Source: Sharpea porci
GTDB lineage: Bacteria > Bacillota_I > Bacilli_A > Erysipelotrichales > Coprobacillaceae
Direction of reading: 5' to 3'
Assembly (NCBI RefSeq): GCF_009695655.1
Contig: NZ_VUNM01000024.1
Span: forward strand, 1-41,440
DNA length: 41,440 nt
Under the pieces are notes generated by a model. The model made no database searches, was not told the origin of the DNA, and saw only the letters and a list, made by a program, of their open reading frames with translations. Both the position numbers and the translations under genes were made by a program. This document shows, in pieces, positions 16,732-24,575 of the stretch. Each line of letters opens with the position of its first letter. The first letter of the stretch is position 1.

Positions 16732-17993
16732 AGTACGCCTCCAATCTTTGTACATAGGTCAATTACACCTTGATAGCCATAGGGCTGAAGATCTTCGTTG
16801 AAGAAGACATGCTTGGCATGAGGATGGTAGTAAGCTGCATCTTTGCCTAATGTGATATCAACAGTGATATCGGACATATCATAATAAAGCATGCTTGGCT
16901 CATTATTGCAGTAGATTCTTGTATCCGGCGAGATCTTCGCAATCTCTTTCATATAATAGGTTGCATGTGTGCCATATGTGGCATATATAGCTGAAACATG
17001 GAATCCTTGTTTCAACAAAGCATAAGCAAGTTCAAAGCTATCGGCATTAAGGGTTTCACCAATCGCAAAATGTAATGTATGAGGTAAGCTATTATAGGCT
17101 TGAAGGGCATTTTGGTAATCCGGCTGGTCATCGATTTCTTTTTGAAAGACCTTGAAGAAAGCTTGATATTGTCGGTGGATGCTTTCTAGATCATAGAAGC
17201 GTGAGAGTTCAATAGAGCCAATGCCTAAACGTTCTTCTAAATCACTTGCCGCGGCGCGTGCTTCAGGATGAAGAATGAGATTGAAATTGGCAGCAGCCAT
17301 TTCTTCAAATTCTTCATAATATTGCATTCTCGAAATTTCATTAATTTTTGTCAGACCGAGTTGTCTTAAATAGCGATAAAGCTCACTTTGATCATTTAAT
17401 GGCGCAAAGAAGCCTAGTAAATTCACATGACGTGCATAGCGCTTTTTCTTTTCTAATAAAGAATAGATGGACTCTCTGACATGAACCATTGGTGGTTTTC
17501 GACCTTCTCTTGTCAAAGCATACATATAACAAGGCTTGACTTTCACGCCAGGTACCTGTTCTTCACATTTTCGGCATACTCTTTCCATATCCGTTCCTAG
17601 AAGCGCATCAACACAGGTAATACAAATCATCACAACTTTAGGCTTGACTGCAAGACTTTCAACAACTTCCTTGACAGCCTGGGGAATATGGGCAAGATGC
17701 CGTCCTGTGACGATATCCGTTTCATCCATCAGATAATAGAAATAGCGATGTTGATAATGATCATTTGTCGTAATAGCGGACGTATTGCGCCCACAGCATC
17801 CTGGGGAAACAATCAGCATCACACTTTCAGGAACACTCAGTCCTGCACGCTTGACACCAAAGCCCTGGGCACCTGGGGAATTATAGGCTAATGTGGCTGG
17901 TGAGGAATAGATAAGATGATGATTGGTTTGGAAGATTTCTGGGATATCTTGTCTATCCGCAAGCTCACTGGCTTTAAAATATTTAGCTTTCAT
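16728..17993 (-). CDS. Nitrogenase component 1-like protein, NifD-like subunit 1
   Basis: 421 residues with nitrogenase component 1 features: [18 protein letters not shown] (C66, C67), corresponding to the first P-cluster region of NifD, and [16 protein letters not shown] (C124, C127), corresponding to the C...GDD region. Further cysteines follow at C140, C143 and C155. The NifD FeMo-cofactor surroundings are not convincingly present, so nitrogen fixation is not expected; the C-terminal [13 protein letters not shown] might hold cofactor ligands. It overlaps the nifH-like gene by 11 bp and the nifK-like gene by 4 bp. I infer an ATP-driven reductase together with those two. Its job may be to make or reduce an iron-based cofactor, given hyp and hydEF in the same operon. 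Confidence 0.85.
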   Translation of the reverse strand: MKAKYFKASELADRQDIPEIFQTNHHLIYSSPATLAYNSPGAQGFGVKRAGLSVPESVMLIVSPGCCGRNTSAITTNDHYQHRYFYYLMDETDIVTGRHLAHIPQAVKEVVESLAVKPKVVMICITCVDALLGTDMERVCRKCEEQVPGVKVKPCYMYALTREGRKPPMVHVRESIYSLLEKKKRYARHVNLLGFFAPLNDQSELYRYLRQLGLTKINEISRMQYYEEFEEMAAANFNLILHPEARAAASDLEERLGIGSIELSRFYDLESIHRQYQAFFKVFQKEIDDQPDYQNALQAYNSLPHTLHFAIGETLNADSFELAYALLKQGFHVSAIYATYGTHATYYMKEIAKISPDTRIYCNNEPSMLYYDMSDITVDITLGKDAAYYHPHAKHVFFNEDLQPYGYQGVIDLCTKIGGVL

Positions 17994-18735
17994 CTTCCAA
18001 CAACTTCTTTGCCAGTTCTAGAAATTTCTGACTCACTTCAAGATTGATATCCCCTTCAATCGTTGTCATGCCCATTTCTTCATAACGATTGATATCATTA
18101 CTGCGTGGAATGTCCCCAATAATCTTTAAATCATGTTCTTTCGCAAAAGCTTCCACCTTTTCTGTTTCATTTTCGACATTACGATGATTCAACAAGATAC
18201 CCTTAACCTGCGCATAGCCTCGATCAGCAAAATTCTTGACCGCACTTTGGATATTATTAGCGGCATAAAGAGCCATCTTTTCGCCACTAGTAACAATGAT
18301 GACATCTTTCGCATAACCTTCTCTAATAGGTGCCGCAAAACCACCACAGACCACATCACCCAAGACATCATACATCACCACATCAGGTTGATATTCTTCA
18401 AACAAATCCAAGTCTTCCAACAAATTAAAAGTGGCAATAATGCCCCTTCCAGCACAACCAAGTCCTGGTGTTGGTCCTCCTGTTTCAATACATAAAATAT
18501 TGCCAAATCCCACTTTAGAGATTTCTTCAATCGATTGTGGTTCCTGATCTTCACGCAAATATTCCATAACGGGCTTTAATGGCTCGCCATGAAGCAGACT
18601 GATGGTCGAATCAGCTTTAGGATCACAGCCAATCTGAATCACTCTTTTGCCCAGTGTTGCGAATGCGGCAGACAAGTGACTTGTCATGGTTGATTTACCG
18701 ATACCACCTTTGCCATAAATAGCGATTTTCAGCAT
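17983..18735 (-). CDS. Nitrogenase iron protein-like ATPase (NifH/BchL/CfbC family)
   Basis: A 250-residue dimeric [4Fe-4S] ATPase that would donate electrons to a NifDK-like partner. It has the P-loop GKGGIGKST (8-16), CDPKADST, the two cluster cysteines C94 ([14 protein letters not shown]) and C130 ([19 protein letters not shown]), and [14 protein letters not shown]. All residues needed for ATP-coupled electron transfer are present. At 250 residues it is shorter than true NifH (~290), as in nitrogenase-like proteins. It is the first gene of the 11-gene operon, with a strong ribosome site (AAGGAAGGAG) and a TATAAT upstream. Nitrogenase iron proteins can also reduce CO2 to CO in vitro, a possible source of CO ligands here; that is speculation. 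Confidence 0.93.
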   Translation of the reverse strand: MLKIAIYGKGGIGKSTMTSHLSAAFATLGKRVIQIGCDPKADSTISLLHGEPLKPVMEYLREDQEPQSIEEISKVGFGNILCIETGGPTPGLGCAGRGIIATFNLLEDLDLFEEYQPDVVMYDVLGDVVCGGFAAPIREGYAKDVIIVTSGEKMALYAANNIQSAVKNFADRGYAQVKGILLNHRNVENETEKVEAFAKEHDLKIIGDIPRSNDINRYEEMGMTTIEGDINLEVSQKFLELAKKLLEDES

Positions 18736-18776
18736 AGTGACAACTCCTTCCTTGATGCTTTTTTGTAAGCTTTTTC

Positions 18777-18811
18777 ATTATACCATACTCTTTTCTCATT
18801 AACACGCCTAA
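18777..18811 (-). promoter_or_regulatory. Promoter of the nifH-like/hyp/hydFE operon
   Basis: A perfect TATAAT (plus attata 18777-18782) lies 41 bases before the nifH-like start, just after the terminator of the preceding operon. The -35 region is weak; TTAGGCGTGTTAA (plus 18799-18811) is there instead and has a near match before the group B-type hydrogenase gene, suggesting activator control. Confidence 0.7.
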
Positions 18812-18825
18812 CACCTCAAAAGAAA

Positions 18826-18854
18826 AAGTCAAAGAAACATTGCTTCTTTGACTT
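18826..18854 (-). terminator. Terminator of the flavoprotein-hydrogenase operon
   Basis: AAGTCAAAGAA, loop GCAATGT, TTCTTTGACTT: a perfect 11-bp stem followed on the minus strand by TTTCTTTT. It separates hydA from the nifH-like operon. Confidence 0.92.
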
Positions 18855-18862
18855 AGAAAAAC

Positions 18863-20605
18863 TTATTTCTCACCAGGCATTTTCCAGGCATGATGATCAG
18901 TATGTAATAAGTGATGGGCTTTTTCACTATTAGGCTGGCCTAAGAATTCTTGATAAACCTCTTTGATGGATGGATTTTCATGGGAGAAACGAATGACATT
19001 CTTGGCATCCTGACGATAGAGGACATCAGCACGTTCTGGTGCTTCAAACTTACCATCATGAATAGGCTGACCGCCACCACCAACACATCCACCAGGGCAA
19101 GCCATAACTTCGACAAAGTCATATTGCACCTTTCCAGCTTTAAGCGCATCAAGCAGTCTTGAGGCATTGCCTAAGCCATTAGCGACAGCTACTTTGACAC
19201 TTATGCCTTCGATATCGAAGATTTCTTCTTTCCAGCCTTCCATGCCACGTACTTCTTTGAAGGCATCAGGATCAGGATTATGACCAGTCGCAAAATGATA
19301 GGCTGTACGTAAAGCAGCTTCCATCACACCACCTGTTGCCCCAAAGATATTACCAGCTCCAGAACCAAGTCCTAAAGGCATATCCAGGGCACGTTCCTTG
19401 ATTTCACTAGGAATGATATAGGCACGGCGAATCATCCGGTTCACTTCTCTTGTCGTTAAGACAACATCAACATCAGGATCACCACAGGCATCATTCATAA
19501 CTGGAATATCACATTCCTGCTTTTTCGCAAGACAAGGCATGATGGAAACACTATAGATATTTTCAGGATCCACCTGCAATAGCTTTGCATAATAAGACTT
19601 CGCAATTGCCCCAAACATCTGCTGCGGTGATTTGGAAGTTGAAAGCTGGTCGACAAATTCTGGATAGTGAGCCTTCACAAAGCGTACCCAGCCAGGACAA
19701 CATGAAGTAAACATTGGGAATTGATGATCAGCAGGATGTTGTAAGTGATCTAAAAATTCACTAGCTTCTTCCATAATCGTCAGATCGGCAGAAAAGTCTG
19801 TATCTAGAATAAAATCAAAGCCAATCATATGCAAGGCTTCAGCTAAGCGTTCCACCGTCGCAACCTCAGGTGATAAACCAAATTCTTCACCCCAGGCTGT
19901 ACGAATAGATGGCGCAATTTGGGCAATAACAACCTTCTTTGGATCATCAATAGCTTCATAAACACGATCTGTGTCATCACGCTCATGTAAAGCATTCACC
20001 GGACAATGGGTAATACACTGACCACATAGTGCACATTTAGAATCTTCAAGCGAATAGACATCACGCACATCTACGGTTGTTCGTGAACCCGTATTGACAA
20101 CATCCCAGATATGAGAATTCTGAATCTTGTCACAAACCTGAATACAACGCATACATTTTATACATTTTCTATAATCACGAATGAGCGGGAAGTTGGGATT
20201 ACCCTTTTGTGCAGGGATGTCTTTTTCATAAGGGCTATCCATAATGCCTAAGTCATTGGCCACTTTCTGAAGTGAACAGTTGCCCGAACGTGTACACATT
20301 GTACAGTTGGCATAATGCTGGGAGAGAATGAGCTGCACATTGACAATACGTGCTTCTCGAACTTTTTTCGAATTCGTCCAGATCACCATGCCTTCATCAA
20401 CAGTATTATTGCAGGCAGTAAAGAGGCGTTCATAGCCTTCTACCTCAACAACACAGACACGGCATGCGCCGATTTCATTAAGCCCCTTCCAATAACAAAG
20501 AGTAGGAATCTGAATTCCTGCCATCTTGGCAGCATCTAAGATTGTCGTTCTTTCTGGCACATGATAACTATGGCCATCAATCCATATTCTTACATTATTT
20601 ACCAT
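18863..20605 (-). CDS. hydA: [FeFe] hydrogenase catalytic subunit, group A (modular)
   Basis: A 580-residue hydrogenase with the modular order of clostridial enzymes. It has an N-terminal [2Fe-2S] domain (C37, C48, C51, C65), a His-ligated [4Fe-4S] cluster (H97, C101, C104, C110), two ferredoxin-type [4Fe-4S] clusters (CIKCMRCIQVC and CALCGQCITHC), and the H-cluster domain with TSCCPGW, MPCLAKK and MACPGGCVGGGGQP. All H-cluster ligands are present. It overlaps the upstream flavoprotein gene by 7 bp, so the two surely form a complex that links H2 to a nicotinamide or flavin pool. A Rex-like site in the operon promoter fits NADH/NAD control. It needs HydE/F-type maturation, encoded next door. 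Confidence 0.96.
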   Translation of the reverse strand: MVNNVRIWIDGHSYHVPERTTILDAAKMAGIQIPTLCYWKGLNEIGACRVCVVEVEGYERLFTACNNTVDEGMVIWTNSKKVREARIVNVQLILSQHYANCTMCTRSGNCSLQKVANDLGIMDSPYEKDIPAQKGNPNFPLIRDYRKCIKCMRCIQVCDKIQNSHIWDVVNTGSRTTVDVRDVYSLEDSKCALCGQCITHCPVNALHERDDTDRVYEAIDDPKKVVIAQIAPSIRTAWGEEFGLSPEVATVERLAEALHMIGFDFILDTDFSADLTIMEEASEFLDHLQHPADHQFPMFTSCCPGWVRFVKAHYPEFVDQLSTSKSPQQMFGAIAKSYYAKLLQVDPENIYSVSIMPCLAKKQECDIPVMNDACGDPDVDVVLTTREVNRMIRRAYIIPSEIKERALDMPLGLGSGAGNIFGATGGVMEAALRTAYHFATGHNPDPDAFKEVRGMEGWKEEIFDIEGISVKVAVANGLGNASRLLDALKAGKVQYDFVEVMACPGGCVGGGGQPIHDGKFEAPERADVLYRQDAKNVIRFSHENPSIKEVYQEFLGQPNSEKAHHLLHTDHHAWKMPGEK

Positions 20606-22431
20606 TTTGCTTCACGGCCTCCCTTAAAAATTCCATAGCCGAAGTGATCACAATGAAGACAGCGGCTTGATTCCTGCAATGCCTCTTCTTCACTCATGCC
20701 ACATTCCATCAGCTTAAAGTCATGAATACGCTCTGAGGCTGGACGTTCTTTCATATTGACACGACCACATGGCTGATGATCATCAAAGCGAATACGCGGA
20801 ATATCAACTGAGGAATTAATTTCATGTTCATAGCCTAAATATTCATCAATATTGGCAGCAGCCACCTTACCTGCGGCAATCGCTCTAATAACCGTTGCTG
20901 GACCAGTGACGCAGTCACCTCCGGCAAAGATACCAGCCTTGTTTTTGACTTCACTTGTATCAAAAGCCTGCAAACGACCTCTTTCAATTGGAATACCAAA
21001 ATCACCAAAGCTTTGGGAATCAATACCTTGACCGATCGCGACAATGACTTTATCGCATGGAATACGCACTTCTTCCTGATGAGCTTTAACCGGTGTTGGA
21101 CGACCCCATTTAATAGCACCAACAATTTGTGGCACGGCAATAAAGGCAGTGACATTATTGTCGGCATCTTTTTCAATGCGTCCAGGCGCATAGAGTTCCA
21201 TGATTTCACAACCATCCGCAATTGCCCCTTCGACTTCTTCTGGCAAGGCTGTCATATCAATCTGACGGCGACGATAAATAATCTGTACTGATTTTGCCCC
21301 CAAGCGAATTGATGAGCGTGCAACGTCCATTGCGACATTGCCACCACCAATGACACAAATACGTTGATTCGTGAAATCAGGCATATGTTCATCCCCAATT
21401 TCTCTCAACATTTCTACAGCACTCATAACACCATTGGCATCCTCACCTTCAATACCAATTTTACGATCATTATGGGCACCAATAGAAACATAGAGGGCAT
21501 CAAAGTTTTGATCAAGTTCAGCTAAAGATATGTCTTTGCCGATTGAAATATCCGTCTTTGTCTTAAAGCCCGTTGTTTTAAGAACATCAATTTCATGATC
21601 CAAGGCTTCACGAGGTAAACGATAGGCTGGAATGCCATAGCGCAACATCCCACCTAAACGATGCCGCTGTTCAAATACCGTGACATCATGACCCATGATG
21701 CTTAAATAGAATGCTGCTGACAAACCACTAGGTCCACCACCAATAATAGCGACTTTCTTATTTGTCGCATCATATTTCTTAAAGGTAGGAAGGTGATCTT
21801 CATGGTCACAGGCAAAACGCTTTAAGCCACGAATATTAATAGGATCATCCACCATCGTACGACGACAACGTACTTCACATGGATGTTCACAAATTAGTCC
21901 ACATACTGATGGGAATGGATTATCTTTACGAATAAGCTGGACGGCATCATTATAACGACCATCATGCACTAATGAAATATAGCCTGGGATATCAACATGG
22001 GCTGGACATTGAGCCACACATGGAACAGGCTGATTCTGGACATTCAGGCAACGTCCATGATGAATATGTTCCAAATAATCATCTCTAAAGCCACGAACAC
22101 CCTTTAAGACCATGCGGGCTGCTTCTGAACCAATGGCACAATCAGCAGTCGTATAGATGGACTGGGCTGTGGTCTCAATAAGCTTCAGTGTTGTTTCACT
22201 GGCATCACCATCTAAGACTTGGTGAATAAGTGATTCAAGCTGTCCCAAACCAACACGACATGGCGTACATTTCCCACATGACTGTGCGTGGCACATATTG
22301 AGAAATGAAGCCGCTAAATCAACAGGACAAAGACCTGGTTGCGAGGCCTGTATGCGTCGCTCAAGATCTTTGTAGAGTTCTTCGACCGTTTCTTCAGCAC
22401 GGTCTTTTGTCACAATAGAAAGTCTACTCAT
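20599..22431 (-). CDS. Fusion of NuoF-type Fe-S domain with GltD-like NAD(P)H oxidoreductase (hydrogenase partner)
   Basis: 610 residues. The N-terminal ~125 carry only the C-terminal iron-sulfur part of NuoF/HydB (SCGKCTPCRVGLGQLE, with the fourth Cys in TTADCAIGSEA); the FMN-binding part of NuoF is missing. From ~135 onward it is a GltD-like flavoprotein: two cluster motifs (CVAQCPAHVDIPGYI and CGLICEHPCEVRCRR), an FAD-binding IIGGGPSGLSAAF, RLGGMLRYGIPAYRLP, an NAD(P)-binding VIGGGNVAMDVARSS and the C-terminal GGDCVTGPATVIRAIAAGK. A last CLHCD motif may bind iron. Next to hydA with 7-bp overlap it is most simply the NAD(P)H-dehydrogenating subunit of a soluble, perhaps electron-bifurcating hydrogenase. 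NADH or NADPH preference is not visible. Confidence 0.9.
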   Translation of the reverse strand: MSRLSIVTKDRAEETVEELYKDLERRIQASQPGLCPVDLAASFLNMCHAQSCGKCTPCRVGLGQLESLIHQVLDGDASETTLKLIETTAQSIYTTADCAIGSEAARMVLKGVRGFRDDYLEHIHHGRCLNVQNQPVPCVAQCPAHVDIPGYISLVHDGRYNDAVQLIRKDNPFPSVCGLICEHPCEVRCRRTMVDDPINIRGLKRFACDHEDHLPTFKKYDATNKKVAIIGGGPSGLSAAFYLSIMGHDVTVFEQRHRLGGMLRYGIPAYRLPREALDHEIDVLKTTGFKTKTDISIGKDISLAELDQNFDALYVSIGAHNDRKIGIEGEDANGVMSAVEMLREIGDEHMPDFTNQRICVIGGGNVAMDVARSSIRLGAKSVQIIYRRRQIDMTALPEEVEGAIADGCEIMELYAPGRIEKDADNNVTAFIAVPQIVGAIKWGRPTPVKAHQEEVRIPCDKVIVAIGQGIDSQSFGDFGIPIERGRLQAFDTSEVKNKAGIFAGGDCVTGPATVIRAIAAGKVAAANIDEYLGYEHEINSSVDIPRIRFDDHQPCGRVNMKERPASERIHDFKLMECGMSEEEALQESSRCLHCDHFGYGIFKGGREAKW

Positions 22432-22468
22432 ATAATTACCCTTCCTTAATTTACTTTATGCCCATTTT

Positions 22469-22504
22469 ATCATACCTTTTTCTTACATGCGAAAGATTTC
22501 ACAA
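22469..22504 (-). promoter_or_regulatory. Promoter of the flavoprotein-hydrogenase operon with a Rex-like operator
   Basis: TATGAT (plus 22469-22474) is a likely -10. Covering the -35 region is TTGTGAAATCTTTCGCAT (plus 22487-22504), two mismatches from the symmetric Rex consensus TTGTGAAATATTTCACAA in its second half. Rex releases DNA when NADH is high, which would suit an H2-evolving NADH-linked hydrogenase. Confidence 0.55.
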
Positions 22505-22606
22505 TAAAGACAAAAATTTTCTTATTCTTTACAGAAAAAGTGATAAAGAAGAAAAACATAGGAAGTGTACACCTATTTATGTTATGATTACTGACGGTGA
22601 TGAGAA

Positions 22607-24463
22607 ATGATTATAAGTTGTTCTTCTCTTACAAAGACCTTTGATGGAAAAGATGTTTTAAAGGATATTACTTTTATGATGGATGACCATGATAAGATGG
22701 CCATCATTGGTGTCAACGGAGCTGGTAAATCAACACTATTACGTATTATTCAGAATAATGAATCTTATGATAGTGGCAGTTTAAGCATCCCCAATGATGT
22801 TAAAATAGGTTACTTATCCCAGGAACATCGTTTTGACTTAGACAAAGGTATTTATGAAACTTTAGAAGAGCCTTTTGAAAACTTAATACAAATTGAAAAA
22901 CGCATGCGTGAACTTGAAATGCAGATGGGTGATATTGATCATTTAGAGACAATCATGAATGAATATGATAAGCTGCAAGCACGCTTTAATGATGAAGGTG
23001 GCTATGCCATGGAATCCAATATTAAAGGTATTCTTAATGGCTTAGGTTTTGATGAAACGATGTGGCATAAACCTATGGGCATACTCTCAGGGGGCCAGAA
23101 GACAAGAATAGCCCTTGGACAATTGCTTTTAAGTGAACCCGACTTATTACTTCTTGATGAACCAACAAACCATCTCGATCTTGAAAGCATCGAATGGCTA
23201 GAAGGCTATCTTAAGAATTATGATAAGGCAGTGATTGTTGTATCGCATGACCGTTACTTTATTGACCAGGTTACAACAAGCATTATGGAAATTGAGAATG
23301 GCCGTTCAACAATCTATAAATGTCATTATGAAGAATATGCTCGCATTAAGAAGCATAATCGTGATGTTGAACTGAAGCATTATTTGAATAACCAGAGAGA
23401 AATCAAGCGCATGCAGGAATCCATTGATACCTTGAAAGCCTTCAATCGTGAAAAGAGTATCAAACGTGCTGAAAGTAAAGAAAAAGCACTGGCTAAGATG
23501 GAACATCTTGAACGACCAGAAGCCCTTCCTGCCAATATCCGCTTACAATTCTCACCAGAAGTTGAAAGTGGTTTTGATGTCCTGAAAGTCACTGATCTGG
23601 CAATGGCTTTTGATCATCCTTTATTTGATCATATTTCTTTTGATATCAAAAAGAATGAACGTGTTGGCTTACTTGGGCCTAATGGTATCGGCAAGACAAC
23701 CCTCTTCCATCTTATTCTCAATGACTACCATCCTACAGCTGGTAAGATTAAGATTGGAGTGAAGGTGATGATTGGTTACTATGATCAGGAACAAATGTCT
23801 CTTAATCCAGCCAATACCATCTTTGATGAAATTCATGACAGTTATCCCCAAATGAATAATACAGAGATACGTAATATCTGTGCCACATTCTTATTTAAAG
23901 GTGATGATGTCTTTAAGACCATTGATGTCTTATCAGGTGGTGAAAAAGGACGTATTGTCCTCATGAAGCTCTTACTTCACAAAGATAACTTCTTAATCTT
24001 AGATGAGCCAACAAACCACCTTGATATACAGTCCAAGGAAGTTCTAGAAGATGCCCTGCTTGATTTCCCAGGCACTATTCTCTTTATCTCCCACGACCGT
24101 TATTTCATCAACAAGATTGCGACCCGTATTCTCGACATGTCAGAACATGGCATTACGGAATATAAAGGCGATTATGCCTACTATCTCGAACATCGTGTCG
24201 ATCACAAAGAAATCATCAAAAATGATCAGTCTGCCCAAATCAAAACAGAGCTTGCGATGGATCGTAAAACGAAAAATAAAATCAAATCTCTAGAAAGAGA
24301 AATTTCCCAGCTTGAAGAAGAGATCAACCATAAGACTGAATCACTCAATAGCGAAGATGTCCTCAATGACTATCAGCGTTACAATGATCTCACAAAAGAA
24401 ATCGAAGAAGACAATCAAAAACTAGAAGACCTTATGGAAGAATGGGAAGAACTGAATTCTTAG
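22607..24463 (+). CDS. ABC-F family ribosome-associated ATPase (YdiF-like)
   Basis: A 618-residue soluble protein with two ABC ATPase domains and no membrane part. Domain 1 (1-~230): GVNGAGKST, LSGGQKTR, LLLLDEPTNHLD. Then the charged P-site tRNA interaction linker (~235-305, RIKKHNRDVELKHYLNNQ). Domain 2 (~320-520): GPNGIGKTT, LSGGEKGR, FLILDEPTNHLD. The tail (~545-618) is a coiled coil (KIKSLEREISQLEEEIN). ABC-F proteins act on the ribosomal E site, in translation-stall relief or antibiotic protection; the C-terminal coiled coil and length fit the YdiF branch, but a resistance function cannot be excluded. GGTGATG before the ATG pairs with the extended anti-SD. A terminator follows directly. 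Confidence 0.93.
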   Translation: MIISCSSLTKTFDGKDVLKDITFMMDDHDKMAIIGVNGAGKSTLLRIIQNNESYDSGSLSIPNDVKIGYLSQEHRFDLDKGIYETLEEPFENLIQIEKRMRELEMQMGDIDHLETIMNEYDKLQARFNDEGGYAMESNIKGILNGLGFDETMWHKPMGILSGGQKTRIALGQLLLSEPDLLLLDEPTNHLDLESIEWLEGYLKNYDKAVIVVSHDRYFIDQVTTSIMEIENGRSTIYKCHYEEYARIKKHNRDVELKHYLNNQREIKRMQESIDTLKAFNREKSIKRAESKEKALAKMEHLERPEALPANIRLQFSPEVESGFDVLKVTDLAMAFDHPLFDHISFDIKKNERVGLLGPNGIGKTTLFHLILNDYHPTAGKIKIGVKVMIGYYDQEQMSLNPANTIFDEIHDSYPQMNNTEIRNICATFLFKGDDVFKTIDVLSGGEKGRIVLMKLLLHKDNFLILDEPTNHLDIQSKEVLEDALLDFPGTILFISHDRYFINKIATRILDMSEHGITEYKGDYAYYLEHRVDHKEIIKNDQSAQIKTELAMDRKTKNKIKSLEREISQLEEEINHKTESLNSEDVLNDYQRYNDLTKEIEEDNQKLEDLMEEWEELNS

Positions 24464-24487
24464 ACCTGCCTCAACAGGTCTTTTTTC
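24463..24487 (+). terminator. Terminator of the ABC-F gene
   Basis: AGACCTG, loop CCTCAA, CAGGTCT, then TTTTT: a perfect 7-bp stem starting at the stop codon. Confidence 0.9.
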
Positions 24488-24545
24488 ATATTCCAAAACA
24501 AAACAATGGACATCAATACTGCTTTCGTATAAGATATGCGTATAG

Positions 24546-24561
24546 TATAATTGTATACAAT
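24546..24561 (+). promoter_or_regulatory. Promoter -10 and FCD-GntR operator of the aconitase-family gene
   Basis: TATAAT at 24546-24551 overlaps the palindrome ATTGTATACAAT at 24550-24561, the same 16-base arrangement as in the gntR promoter (4046-4061). The operator covers the start-point region, so binding should repress. No good -35 box is visible (TTTCGT at the 17-bp position). Confidence 0.75.
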
Positions 24562-24575
24562 TTGGAGGTGTCAAA

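Noticed and set aside
18133-18495. 120-codon plus-strand frame
   Set aside because: Antisense to the nifH-like gene, whose cluster and P-loop motifs are intact; an artefact of codon use.
8846-18735. Nitrogen fixation cluster
   Set aside because: The D/K-like proteins are shorter than NifDK, lack the full P-cluster cysteine set and convincing FeMo-cofactor ligands, and there is no nifB, nifV, nifS or other nif gene.
20835-21221. 128-codon minus-strand frame
   Set aside because: Overlaps the flavoprotein gene in another frame and has no recognisable domain or ribosome site.
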